Of a DNA stretch of 64,000 nucleotides, positions 38,545-47,512 are shown piece after piece. The translations under genes were made by a program, and so were the position numbers. This stretch comes from Pseudomonadota bacterium (GTDB lineage Bacteria; Pseudomonadota; Gammaproteobacteria; Acidithiobacillales; Acidithiobacillaceae), in assembly GCA_021821885.1 (NCBI GenBank), contig JAKARO010000004.1, positions 42,982 to 106,981 of the forward strand, read 5' to 3'. A model generated the notes under the pieces. That model worked only from the letters and a program-made list of their open reading frames with translations, ran no database searches and had not been told where the DNA came from. Every line of letters starts with the position of its first letter. Position 1 is the stretch's first letter.

Positions 38545-39732
38545 TTACAGCACTATGGCTTGTTGGATAAAAAAACGCCTGAGACGCGGTGTCATTGCCG
38601 TACCCAGCATCCCGAGGTCCCGGAGACCGGCCAGTGTGCGGCTCCTGTTGGAGAAGAGATGGTTGAGGGCACCGCAGGCAAAGACCGTGATCAGGTTGTC
38701 CGGGCGTCTTTGCCTCTGGTAGGTCTCCAGAATGTTCAGGTTTCCCCAGTCCTGGTGTGTGGACCGTGCGTCTGAAATGATCTGCCGCAGGGCAGCGGCA
38801 TCCCGGAACCCCAGATTGACCCCCAGACCCGCCAGAGGATGCACTCCATGGGCACTGTCGCCCAGCAGTACCACCCGGTTATCCACATAGCGGTTTACAT
38901 GCATGGCCGAAAGGGGATGGGAGCTGCGGACTCCTGTCTGCGACAGCCGTCCGAGCTGGGGTCCGAAAGCCTGCTGCAGGTGCTCAAGAAAGGCGGGATT
39001 CTCAAGTGCCATAAGCTTCTTGGCCAGTGGCTTCTGCGCGCTCCAGACCATGCTGGTCCGCGGCTCTCCGTCCACACCGTCCGTGAAGGGGAGGAGGGCG
39101 AGGGGACCGCTGGGCAGAAACCTCTGATAGGCAGTTCCGCCATGCGGACGTTCAGTCGAGATGGTGGCCGTTATGGCCTCCTGGCGGTAATCCTCTCCGA
39201 AGACGCTCGCCTGGAGCAGGGTACGGCGGAGTCTGGACTGCCGTCCTTCTGCGATGGCAAGCAGGGTGGTGCGATAGAAAGCCCCGCGGCTGTCCATCAG
39301 GACGCGGGAGTGCGGTCCGGCGTGCTGGTGCTCAAGCCTGGTGCTGTAGAACAGTGGAACCCCCATCTCCTGCAGTTTCTGGTGGAGGGCCTGTTCAAGC
39401 TGGCGGTTCTCGATGATGTATCCCAGATGCTGGACATCGGCGTCGGCTGCATCCAGCTGGATACTCCCCGCATGTTCAGCATCCCAGACCCGCATCCGCT
39501 CCACCGGGGTTCCAAGGCCTGAAACCGGAATTCCTAGGGATGCCAGAAACTGGCTGGCACCAGTATTGATCAGGCTGCACCGCTCATGTGGGTCCTTTGC
39601 GTGGCACTGCTCCTGGCTCCGGCTTTCGGCAAGAGCCACCTGTAGTCCGTCAAGGGCAAGCGCAAGCCCTAGGGTGGCTCCGACCATGCCGGCACCGGAG
39701 ACCAGAACGTCAAAGTGGGAACTACCGGACAT
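38545..39732 (-). CDS. Ubiquinone-biosynthesis FAD monooxygenase (UbiH/UbiF/UbiI/Coq6 family)
   Basis: This 395-residue flavoprotein hydroxylates a ubiquinone precursor ring. The FAD-binding GAGMVGATLGLAL is at residues 11-23. The ENRQLEQAL motif, the FAD-ribityl motif VVLLGDSAHGVHPLAGLGVNLG (positions about 280-300) and the downstream RDAAAL follow. Which ring position it hydroxylates cannot be fixed from sequence. ATG 39732 lies inside the end of the upstream ubiH-like gene (11-base overlap) and matches the true N-terminus; a longer reading frame upstream lacks homology. Both monooxygenases and ubiK form one operon. Confidence 0.88.
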   Translation of the reverse strand: MSGSSHFDVLVSGAGMVGATLGLALALDGLQVALAESRSQEQCHAKDPHERCSLINTGASQFLASLGIPVSGLGTPVERMRVWDAEHAGSIQLDAADADVQHLGYIIENRQLEQALHQKLQEMGVPLFYSTRLEHQHAGPHSRVLMDSRGAFYRTTLLAIAEGRQSRLRRTLLQASVFGEDYRQEAITATISTERPHGGTAYQRFLPSGPLALLPFTDGVDGEPRTSMVWSAQKPLAKKLMALENPAFLEHLQQAFGPQLGRLSQTGVRSSHPLSAMHVNRYVDNRVVLLGDSAHGVHPLAGLGVNLGFRDAAALRQIISDARSTHQDWGNLNILETYQRQRRPDNLITVFACGALNHLFSNRSRTLAGLRDLGMLGTAMTPRLRRFFIQQAIVL

Positions 39733-40981
39733 GGTCGGCCACCTGGAGATCCGGAATCCTGCTGGCCGCAGGAAGAGAAATCCCCGCCAGGCGTGCGGCC
39801 AAAGAAGCCTTGATGCGCGGAGTCCGTTCGAGTGCATGGAGAGCAAGTTCCCTTCCCCACCGGAAGGGTAGGGGACTCATGGCAAACAGGCGGTTCATGC
39901 CTTCAGTGAAAGCAATGGTTTCCCACCGGTCCCGCTGCCGTATTTTCTGGAAATCTGACAGGAGGGAGGAAACACCCGGGTCGCTCCCTGCGTGTACTGC
40001 CTCCCGGAGCAGGGCTGCCAGAGTGATGGCATCCCGCAGCCCAAGGTTGTATCCCTGTCCGGCGAGGGGATGCAGGGTCTGTGCCGCATTTCCCAGGGGA
40101 ATGATGCGGGATTGCAGATCGCTGGAGAAGTGCTGGAAATGCAGGGGGTAGCTGGCCCGCGGGCCAGTATGGGTCAGGGGTGGAAAACCCGTGGGAATCC
40201 GGGCGTTAAGTGACCGGAGAAAGCCGGCATCGTTCAGCCCCAGAAGGGTGCTGGCCTCTCCTGGCAGGAGACTCCAGACGAGGGAATACCCTTGGTCGCC
40301 TGCCAGCGGGAGGAGAGCCAGGGGTCCACTTTCCAGAAAATGTTCATGGGCCGTTTCTCCTGCGGGGCTACCATGTCCGACCTGGGCGAGGATCGCATGG
40401 CGGTTATGGTCCCATCCCAGACGGCGCAGGCCGAGTAGCTGGCTGTGCCTGCCGTTTCCTCCATCTGCAACCACCAGGAGTTTCGCGGCCACACGGTGCC
40501 CGGCCCATTCGGCCACTATCCGGTCGGGGAACCAGAAAAATTTTTCTGGGGCTCCCCAGTGCTCCCTTCTCAGGAGAGGCCTGGATTCAGGGAGAGCGGA
40601 AAGGAGGGATCGGGCCAGAGATCCCAGAGGAACTACCTGCCCCAGGCAGGCTTCCGGTACCCCGAGCAGACTGTGGTCCAGAAGAACGGTGGACTTGCTG
40701 CCCTGCTGCGAAATCCGGACAGATCTGATGATGCCCGACGCGCCGTGGTCAAAATGGACACCAATCTCCTCGAGAAGACGGATGGAGGACAGGGCAAGGG
40801 CCAGGCTGCGCTCTCCAGAAAAAGGCCGTTCCCGTCCAGGAGGGAAGGTATCCACAATGCTGATGCGCAGTGGGGTGGCACGGAGGGCCAGTGTCAGGCT
40901 GTGGGCAATGGGGCCATCCCCCAGGACCAGGAGATCAGTCTCTTCCGACGGTTTCTCTGCATGCGCTGACATGGGGACCAT
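39722..40981 (-). CDS. ubiH: UbiH-like FAD monooxygenase with a degenerate dinucleotide-binding motif
   Basis: This 419-residue protein belongs to the same family as the next gene. The C-terminal FAD region is good and UbiH-like: PLGNAAQTLHPLAGQGYNLGLRD. The N-terminal GxGxxG is changed to LGDGPIAHSL, with Ala in place of the third Gly. The RSLALALSSIRLL segment corresponds to the family RxxALS motif. Despite the altered loop the frame is intact, so it may still bind FAD or have a changed role. ATG 40972 is an alternative start. The specific UbiH label is tentative. Confidence 0.75.
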   Translation of the reverse strand: MVPMSAHAEKPSEETDLLVLGDGPIAHSLTLALRATPLRISIVDTFPPGRERPFSGERSLALALSSIRLLEEIGVHFDHGASGIIRSVRISQQGSKSTVLLDHSLLGVPEACLGQVVPLGSLARSLLSALPESRPLLRREHWGAPEKFFWFPDRIVAEWAGHRVAAKLLVVADGGNGRHSQLLGLRRLGWDHNRHAILAQVGHGSPAGETAHEHFLESGPLALLPLAGDQGYSLVWSLLPGEASTLLGLNDAGFLRSLNARIPTGFPPLTHTGPRASYPLHFQHFSSDLQSRIIPLGNAAQTLHPLAGQGYNLGLRDAITLAALLREAVHAGSDPGVSSLLSDFQKIRQRDRWETIAFTEGMNRLFAMSPLPFRWGRELALHALERTPRIKASLAARLAGISLPAASRIPDLQVADHVR

Positions 40982-41130
40982 TTAAGACCAATACACTTTC
41001 ATGAGCAAGTGGTATTGACTATGATGGCCTAGCTTGTGGCAAATCCCCGGAAACTTTCTGGAAGTGCATCCATGGAGTGGAAGGCAGAAAAAGCCCCTGT
41101 ATGCCTATCCATTCAGGGGAGAGAGGTATT

Positions 41131-41478
41131 ATGGTTTCCTCTGCGAAACAACCGGGTGACGTTCCTGCTGTGTGTCTGGTGATATGCCCTGTCCCGGCCG
41201 GCAACTCCGGTGACCGGATCGCCAGACATCTTCTGGAAGAGCGCCTGGCTGCCTGTGTCCAGCTGCTTCCTGCCGGGGTGTCCTATTTTTTCTGGAAGGG
41301 AGAAATGCAGCAGACGGAAGAACATCTGATGGTTATCAAATCGTCTGATGCCCTCTACCCGGTCCTCGAACTCCGCCTGCAGGCTCTCCACCCCTATGAT
41401 CTGCCCGAAATCCTGAAGCTGCCAGTAGAGGGTGGGCTGGCTGGATACCTGTCCTGGGTGCTGGAACAGCTGGCCTGA
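41131..41478 (+). CDS. cutA: Divalent-cation tolerance protein CutA
   Basis: CutA1 proteins are small, very stable trimers with a ferredoxin-like fold. The 115-residue protein shows the typical CLVICPVPAGNSGDRIARHLLEE, with ACVQLLP, the SYFFWKG strand and HPYDLPEIL. The link to copper tolerance is historical; its molecular role is not settled. ATG 41131 follows a GAGAGG ribosome site. It is immediately upstream of dsbD, a neighbour pair also seen in other proteobacteria. Confidence 0.93.
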   Translation: MVSSAKQPGDVPAVCLVICPVPAGNSGDRIARHLLEERLAACVQLLPAGVSYFFWKGEMQQTEEHLMVIKSSDALYPVLELRLQALHPYDLPEILKLPVEGGLAGYLSWVLEQLA

Positions 41479-41541
41479 TCCTTGCTGTTTCCGGACAGGG
41501 TGTTGCATCCCGACATTACGCTATTCTGGGAGCTGGCTTTG

Positions 41542-43347
41542 ATGCATGAAAAAACAGTGGGGTCTCCCCGTACAGGAATTTCCGTTCCGCGAAAGATCTG
41601 GCCCATTCTGATCATTGTTTGTCTCGGCTGGCTCGGCGTGGGCAACCTGGAGGCGGCCCATTTTCTTCCGCCTGGCCAGGCGTTCCAGTTTTCGGCAAAA
41701 AAGGCCGGCCAGAATGAGCTCCAGCTGGTCTGGAATGTGGCTCCAGGGTACCACCTGTACCGGAACCGGGTACACATATCGGTGACACCTGGCAGTGTCC
41801 ACCTGGCAAAGCTTCGGTTGCCTCAGGGACAGATCCTTCAGGATCCGGCGTTTGGCCGGGTACGTGTTCTGGAGGGCCGGGCCAGTACGGTTGTTGCCTA
41901 TACTGTTTCGGGGCCGGTTCCGCAGGAGATCGCGGTGACCAGTACCTATCAGGGCTGCGCCAACGCCGGGGTGTGTTACCCAGAGCAGACCCGCACCATT
42001 GAGGTGCCTGCCCGGGGGGTGGCAGTTTCCGCAACCGCGCAGCAGACTGGAATCCCTGCCAGCAATGCAGAACGGCTGGCGCGTGGGCTCCACGAGCAGT
42101 TCTGGCTGACCTTGGGGCTTTTTTTTCTCTCGGGGCTGGGGCTCGCCTTCACACCCTGTGTGTTCCCCATGATTCCGATTCTCTCCGGAATTATCGTTGG
42201 ACATGGAGGAAAAACAAGAAAGCTGCGGGCGGCATCCCTTTCCTTGGCCTATGTTCTTGGGATGGCGCTGACCTATACCGTAGCGGGTGTGGCAGCGGCA
42301 CTTACGGGCGCATATCTCCAGGCTCTCTTCCAGAATCCGTGGATCATCGGGGCTTTTTCTACCATTTTTGTGTTTCTGGCGCTATCCATGTTTGGTTTTT
42401 TTGAGCTGCAGATGCCGACAGCCATCCAGACCAGGCTGTCCCGCAATGGCCGTGGTGGACACCTGGCCAGCAGTTTTATCATGGGTGCCTTTTCGGCCCT
42501 GATTGTCGGCCCCTGTGTGGCGGCGCCACTCGCAGGAGGGCTTCTCTTCATTTCCCAGACCGGAAACGTACTTTTGGGAGGATTATCCCTCTTTATCCTG
42601 AGCCTTGGAATGGGGCTACCGCTGGTAGCGGTAGGTACCTCCGCCGGGCATCTGCTCCCAAGAGCCGGTCCCTGGATGGATACGATCCGCTCTGTTTTCG
42701 GAATGCTCATGCTGGGTGTGGCAGTCTGGTTCCTGGCAAGGATCCTGCCGGGTCCGCTCACGCTGGCGTTGTGGGCCGCCCTGGCCGTAGCAGGTGGCAT
42801 ATATCTCCGTGCGCTGGAGCCCATTCCGGAGGGCGCCCCGGGCTGGTTCTATTTCCGGAGGGCAGCCGGCGTTCTCGTACTGGCTTATGGTCTTGCGATG
42901 GGCGTGGGGGCACTGCAGGGTCAGGATAATCCTTTCCGGCCCCTGAAGGCCCCCGGGGAAGCAGAGGGCAGTTCAGTCAGCGTTTCACCTTCCGGCCTGC
43001 ATTTCCATCGTGTCCGGAGTGCCGCTGCCCTGGAAGCCGCACTGCGCAAAGCCCGGGGCAAACCAGTGCTTCTGGATTACTGGGCCAAATGGTGTGTTGA
43101 ATGTACGCGCATGGACCGGGTGACCTTTGCCGATGCCCCAGTACGGCAGGCACTCGCCGGCTACGTCCTGATCCGGGTAGATGTCACCGCTGACGATGGA
43201 GAAAGCCAAAAGCTGCTGCAAAAATTCGATCTGGCAGGTCCCCCCGCCTTCATCACATATGACCCCGCAGGGCAAATACAGCACGTCCAGGAAGGATACC
43301 TAGGACCTTCGGCTTTCCTGCGCTGGCTGGGGGCCCAGAGCGTCTAG
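41542..43347 (+). CDS. dsbD: Thiol:disulfide interchange protein DsbD
   Basis: DsbD moves electrons from cytoplasmic thioredoxin across the inner membrane to periplasmic proteins. All six redox cysteines are visible. The alpha domain has GCANAGVC, the membrane beta domain has FTPCVFPM and VGPCVAAP, and the C-terminal thioredoxin-like gamma domain has WAKWCVECTRMD. The 601-residue precursor has a signal anchor (about residues 20-40) and eight membrane helices in residues 180-470. ATG 41542 has GGGAG nine bases upstream. It lies 63 bases after cutA and converges on the zinc-finger gene. Confidence 0.96.
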   Translation: MHEKTVGSPRTGISVPRKIWPILIIVCLGWLGVGNLEAAHFLPPGQAFQFSAKKAGQNELQLVWNVAPGYHLYRNRVHISVTPGSVHLAKLRLPQGQILQDPAFGRVRVLEGRASTVVAYTVSGPVPQEIAVTSTYQGCANAGVCYPEQTRTIEVPARGVAVSATAQQTGIPASNAERLARGLHEQFWLTLGLFFLSGLGLAFTPCVFPMIPILSGIIVGHGGKTRKLRAASLSLAYVLGMALTYTVAGVAAALTGAYLQALFQNPWIIGAFSTIFVFLALSMFGFFELQMPTAIQTRLSRNGRGGHLASSFIMGAFSALIVGPCVAAPLAGGLLFISQTGNVLLGGLSLFILSLGMGLPLVAVGTSAGHLLPRAGPWMDTIRSVFGMLMLGVAVWFLARILPGPLTLALWAALAVAGGIYLRALEPIPEGAPGWFYFRRAAGVLVLAYGLAMGVGALQGQDNPFRPLKAPGEAEGSSVSVSPSGLHFHRVRSAAALEAALRKARGKPVLLDYWAKWCVECTRMDRVTFADAPVRQALAGYVLIRVDVTADDGESQKLLQKFDLAGPPAFITYDPAGQIQHVQEGYLGPSAFLRWLGAQSV

Positions 43348-43392
43348 AAGCCGGGCCCCGTCCGGGTGGGCAGATAACGTGCCTGGCAGGAT

Positions 43393-43605
43393 TCAGTGCG
43401 TGTTTCCCCGAACCATGGGTCCTCCCCGCAGCACATACAAGGTGCCGCAGTAGGGACATCGGGCTTCTCCGGTTTCCTCAATTTTCAGGAAGACCCGGGG
43501 ATGACCGTTCCAGCTTTTTTCCCGTGGAAGAGGGCAGGCCAGGGGCAGCTCTGCTGGATCCACTTCGACAAAATTGCGGCTGCAGCATTGGACCGGTTCA
43601 GCCAT
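43393..43605 (-). CDS. CHCC-type zinc-finger protein (NDUFS6/zf-CHCC family)
   Basis: This 70-residue protein has a zinc site of the CHCC type: Cys in LACPLP, His in NGHPRVFL, and the pair CPYC. The GEARCPYCGTLYVLR pattern matches bacterial zf-CHCC proteins related to complex I subunit NDUFS6. ATG 43605 overlaps the end of ilvE by eight bases; ATG 43614 is an alternative. It is translationally linked to ilvE. Function is unknown beyond zinc binding. Confidence 0.82.
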   Translation of the reverse strand: MAEPVQCCSRNFVEVDPAELPLACPLPREKSWNGHPRVFLKIEETGEARCPYCGTLYVLRGGPMVRGNTH

Positions 43606-44536
43606 GGCTGCCATCGTCCACGTAATACAGCCACTCCGGGTGGTCGCTGCGCTGGCCTGTCACGGTTTCAAAATAGCGTGTCTGCAGGGATTCGGTGACC
43701 GCCCCCCGGCTCCCATTGCCTATCCTGCGATTGTCAATTTCACGGATGGGTGTGACCTCGGCTGCGGTACCGGTGAAAAAGGCCTCATCAGCGATGTAGA
43801 ACTCGTCGCGGGTGAGCTGTTTTTCGACAATGGGAATGCCGGCATCCCGGGCAAAATGCAGGATGGTGTCGCGGGTGATGCCTTCAAGGGCACTTGTCAG
43901 GGTAGGGGTATATAGAATGCCGTCGCGGACCATGAAAACGTTTTCTCCGGATCCTTCGGCAACGTAGCCTTCCCGGTCCAGCAGCAGGGCCTCGTCGTAG
44001 CCGCCCAGATGCGCTTCCCGGTGGGCGAGCATGGAATTCATGTAGTTGCCAGTTGCCTTGGCCTTGCACAGGTGAATGTTGACGTGGTGGCGGCTGAACG
44101 AGCTAATTTTTACCCGGATCCCTCTTTCCAGGGCTTCCTGGCCAAGATAGCTCCCCCAGGGCCAGGCTGCGATCAGGACGTGTACCCGGAGCCCTTTGGC
44201 CGATAGCCCCATGCCTTCTGAGCCGTAAAAAAACAGGGGCCGGATATAGGCCGCATCAAGCCGGTTGACCCGGATGACCTCCAGGGTGGCGGAATTGATT
44301 TCCTCTTGGGTAAAAGGCACTTCCATCTGCAGGATCTTTGCGCTATTAAACAGGCGCCTGGTATGTTCGGCCAGACGGAAGATCGCAGCTCCACGGGCGG
44401 TGGAATAGGCCCGCTCTCCCTCAAAACATCCCATACCGTAATGCAGGCTGTGGGTCAGGCCGTGAACCGTGGCTTCCCGCCAGGGCACGAGCTTTCCGTC
44501 AAACCAGATAAAACCATCGCGATCCGCCATGGACAT
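43598..44536 (-). CDS. ilvE: Branched-chain amino acid aminotransferase
   Basis: IlvE catalyses the last step of valine, leucine and isoleucine synthesis with PLP. The 312-residue class IV aminotransferase shows FIWFDGKLVPW, LHYGMGCFEGERAY, the PLP Lys in LCKAKATGNYMNS, EALLLDREGYVAEGSGENVF and EAFFTGTAAEVTPI. A strong AAGGAG precedes ATG 44536. It follows glnE by 12 bases and overlaps the zinc-finger gene. It complements the ilvBNC operon about 8 kb away. Confidence 0.96.
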   Translation of the reverse strand: MSMADRDGFIWFDGKLVPWREATVHGLTHSLHYGMGCFEGERAYSTARGAAIFRLAEHTRRLFNSAKILQMEVPFTQEEINSATLEVIRVNRLDAAYIRPLFFYGSEGMGLSAKGLRVHVLIAAWPWGSYLGQEALERGIRVKISSFSRHHVNIHLCKAKATGNYMNSMLAHREAHLGGYDEALLLDREGYVAEGSGENVFMVRDGILYTPTLTSALEGITRDTILHFARDAGIPIVEKQLTRDEFYIADEAFFTGTAAEVTPIREIDNRRIGNGSRGAVTESLQTRYFETVTGQRSDHPEWLYYVDDGSHG

Positions 44537-44548
44537 TGCCGAAACTCC

Positions 44549-47398
44549 TTAAGGGACTGGGCCCAGTTGACGCCGCCAGATTTCCCGTATCGACTGCGCT
44601 GCGGCCGAGAGCGCATCCATTTGCGGATCGTCGCCGGGGATTGATGGGGACTGTAGCTGCAGCCATCGCCGGTTCTCCTGGTTCCGGAGCTGGAGCCAGG
44701 CTTCCTGTATGGCTTGCGCCGTTCGTCTGTCCCAGATTCCGCTGCCTGCAAGAGCCAGGATCCCCGCCAAGGTTCCGGTCTGGTCCAGCAGTTCAGGAAC
44801 CCGTGCAGAATTGGCAAGAATAGCAGATTGTACCAGAAATTCGATATCCATGAGGCCGCCCGGGCTCAGTTTCAGGTGGAAATGGCCCTTGGGAATCCCG
44901 CTGTTTTCCTGGATCCTTTGACGCATGCCGCAAATCTCCATGCTGAGGTGATTCCAGTCCCGCCGGCGTCCCAGGATTTCCGTCCGCAGGCTTTCAAACT
45001 GCTCTCCCAGCCCGGGATCTCCAGCGATCCACCGGGCGCGGGTAAGCGCCTGGTGTTCCCATACCCAGGCGGATTCCCTCTGGTAACGCCAGAAGGCAGA
45101 GCGGGCACTGACCAGGGGCCCGGCCTGCCCGCTTGGACGCAGCCGCATGTCAATTTCGTAGAGGATGCCGGCGCGGGTCAGCGTGCCGAGGATATGGATC
45201 AGGCGCTGCCCAAGTCGGGCAAACCATGCGGCTGTGCCCAGGGGAATCCGTCCACGGCTTGTTGCATCCGGGTCTGCATCGTATAGGAAGACGAGGTCGA
45301 GATCGGATGCCAGCCCCATTTCCTGGCCGCCCAGTTTTCCGTAGGCAATCACTGTAAAAGGATTCCGGCCAGGCGGGATCCCGGGCGCAGGTCCATGCTG
45401 CCGCTCCATGGTTTCGAGCGCCCAGGGCAGGGCCTGCCGGATGCAGAAGGTGGCAAGGCTGCTCAGGTCTCGCAAAAGATGGTCCAGGGGGAACTGGCCC
45501 GTCCAGAAGCCGGCGGCCAGCTGCACAAGCTTGCTGTTCTTGAAACGGCGGAGGCCATCCATCCTGGTTTCCAGATCTTCCTCGGCCAGGGAGGTGGCCA
45601 GTTCCCCGGACCATTCGCTGCGGTGGGTTGGCTTTTGGAGCAGTACGTCTTCCAGGATCATCGGAAAGCGGGACAGTTCCCTGGCCAGCCATGGGCTTTG
45701 TAGCAGCCGGGCGCATTCTTGCAGGTACCCGGGATTTTCCGATAGCAGGGCAAGATAGTGCGAACTCGCCAGAAGTGCGCCGGTGAGCTCCAGAAATGCG
45801 GCAAGACCGGTTTCTGGGGGCTGGAACTGGTGGCAGAGGCCCAGAACCCGTGGAATCAGGGCATCCAGCCGTGACCGCCCCTGGGCAGAAAGCTGCGTTG
45901 CCACTTTCCGGCTTCGCGCAAAGTCCCGCAGCCGCTGCCATGCCGCCTGGGGGTCCTGAAAAGGGACGATTTTGTCCCAGCCTGCCGGAAGCGATTCCTC
46001 AAGGGCATTCTGGGCGGCCTGCCAGACCATTTCCTCCGGGGTGCCACCAGTCCCTGCCCCTTCTGGCCGGCCCAGCAGGGTCCAGAAACGCAGGTGAATG
46101 TTTGCACGGAGGGAGCGGATCCGTTCCTGCAGGGCGGTGCTGTCTTCTCCCAGGGTGCAGCCCAGTCTCTGCCAGCCCTTTTCCGTCTGGGGAAGGATCT
46201 GGGTCTGCTGGTCCTCAACCATCTGCAGGGCATTTTCCAGACGCCTCCAGAGCCGGTACGCATTTTCGAGGAAAGCTGCTTCTTCCTGGTCCAGGATACC
46301 TTCTCCGGTCAGGGATTTCAGGGTGGCGAGCGTGCCGGTACCCTGAAGTCCGGGACGCCGGCCACCGTGAATGAGCTGTAGGGACTGGCAGATAAACTCG
46401 ATTTCCCGGATTCCCCCCCGGCCTTTCTTGATGTCCAGGCTGGCTGTTCCCTGTTCTGCGTCCATCAGGGTCCGGATTTCCCGGATTCCGTCCAGAGCGG
46501 TGAAATCCAGATAGCGCCGGTATACAAAAGGGCGGAGCTGGCGGAGCAGTGAACGACCAAAATCGAGGTCTCCGGCTACCGGACGCGCCTTGACCAGCGC
46601 ATAGCGTTCCCAGGTGCGGCCATGGGTTCCATAATACTGCTCCATGGCCATGGCACTCATGCACAGCGGACCGGCATCACCGAAAGGGCGGAGCCGCATA
46701 TCCACGCGGAAAACAAAACCTTCTGGACCTGGTTGGGACAGGGCACGGATGATCCACTGGCCGAGACGGCGGAAGTATTCCGCGTTGTCTTCCGGGAACC
46801 CGCCGCAGGTTTCCCCACCTTCTCCATAGACAAAAATCAGGTCAATGTCGGAAGAAAGGTTGAGTTCGCCTCCTCCCAGTTTTCCCATTCCCAGGATGGC
46901 AAAAGGAACACGTTCCCCCTGGGTGTTGCAGGGTAGGCCATGACGGCGCTGGAGGACGGATTCGGCCTGGTGCAGGGTCCAGCGCAGCGCATCCTCTGCC
47001 AGGTGCGTCAGGGCCTGCATGGTCTGTTCCAGCATTTCGGGACCTTTCAGGTCCTGCCAGATGATTTCCAGCATTTTCCGGTTGCGGTATTCCCGCAGGG
47101 CACCAGGAAATTCGGCCTCTCCGAGGCCTTCCGGCTCAAAATGCGGCCTTTCTTCCCGCACCAGGGACACCAGCCATGGAGGATGGCGCTGCAGCAGGCG
47201 GCGCGCAAAGGGGCTGGCGCAGCTGATCTGGCACCAGCGCTGGTAGGCAGGTTCGCCCAGCCCGGCAACAGTCTGGCGCTGGGAATTGTCCAGTGCCGCC
47301 CATATTTCGGACGTCACCGCGCGGATGTTCTCCTGCTCCACTGGTACTCGGTCAAGACAGTCGAGCAGACCCTCCGGGAGGGAGCACTTGATGGCCAT
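44549..47398 (-). CDS. glnE: Bifunctional glutamine synthetase adenylyltransferase/deadenylase GlnE
   Basis: GlnE adds or removes AMP on glutamine synthetase in response to PII. The 949-residue protein has the two nucleotidyltransferase domains expected: N-terminal deadenylase with GKLGGGELNLSSDIDLIFVY, and C-terminal adenylylase with GKLGGQEMGLASDLDLVFLYD. Helical regulatory segments lie between and after them. ATG 47398 gives the normal family length; an upstream open frame adds 106 residues of no homology and would overlap the yicC promoter region. It diverges from yicC across 114 bases containing a hairpin-like repeat. Confidence 0.95.
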   Translation of the reverse strand: MAIKCSLPEGLLDCLDRVPVEQENIRAVTSEIWAALDNSQRQTVAGLGEPAYQRWCQISCASPFARRLLQRHPPWLVSLVREERPHFEPEGLGEAEFPGALREYRNRKMLEIIWQDLKGPEMLEQTMQALTHLAEDALRWTLHQAESVLQRRHGLPCNTQGERVPFAILGMGKLGGGELNLSSDIDLIFVYGEGGETCGGFPEDNAEYFRRLGQWIIRALSQPGPEGFVFRVDMRLRPFGDAGPLCMSAMAMEQYYGTHGRTWERYALVKARPVAGDLDFGRSLLRQLRPFVYRRYLDFTALDGIREIRTLMDAEQGTASLDIKKGRGGIREIEFICQSLQLIHGGRRPGLQGTGTLATLKSLTGEGILDQEEAAFLENAYRLWRRLENALQMVEDQQTQILPQTEKGWQRLGCTLGEDSTALQERIRSLRANIHLRFWTLLGRPEGAGTGGTPEEMVWQAAQNALEESLPAGWDKIVPFQDPQAAWQRLRDFARSRKVATQLSAQGRSRLDALIPRVLGLCHQFQPPETGLAAFLELTGALLASSHYLALLSENPGYLQECARLLQSPWLARELSRFPMILEDVLLQKPTHRSEWSGELATSLAEEDLETRMDGLRRFKNSKLVQLAAGFWTGQFPLDHLLRDLSSLATFCIRQALPWALETMERQHGPAPGIPPGRNPFTVIAYGKLGGQEMGLASDLDLVFLYDADPDATSRGRIPLGTAAWFARLGQRLIHILGTLTRAGILYEIDMRLRPSGQAGPLVSARSAFWRYQRESAWVWEHQALTRARWIAGDPGLGEQFESLRTEILGRRRDWNHLSMEICGMRQRIQENSGIPKGHFHLKLSPGGLMDIEFLVQSAILANSARVPELLDQTGTLAGILALAGSGIWDRRTAQAIQEAWLQLRNQENRRWLQLQSPSIPGDDPQMDALSAAAQSIREIWRRQLGPVP

Positions 47399-47433
47399 GA
47401 TTCTGGCTGTACGGTCAGCAGAAATGTTGGTCC

Positions 47434-47459
47434 CAGCATACCCTGGAAGGGATATGCTG
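47434..47459. repeat. 26-base inverted repeat between divergent glnE and yicC
   Basis: CAGCATACCCT and AGGGATATGCTG form an 11-bp stem with one bulged base and a GGA loop. A half-copy, CCAGCAT, recurs near 47479. Lying between two divergent genes, it could be an operator or an RNA hairpin in the glnE leader. Confidence 0.4.
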
Positions 47460-47512
47460 TGATACCTTTGTGACTTTCCAGCATGATCAAAGACACGGGG
47501 ACTGGTAACGCC

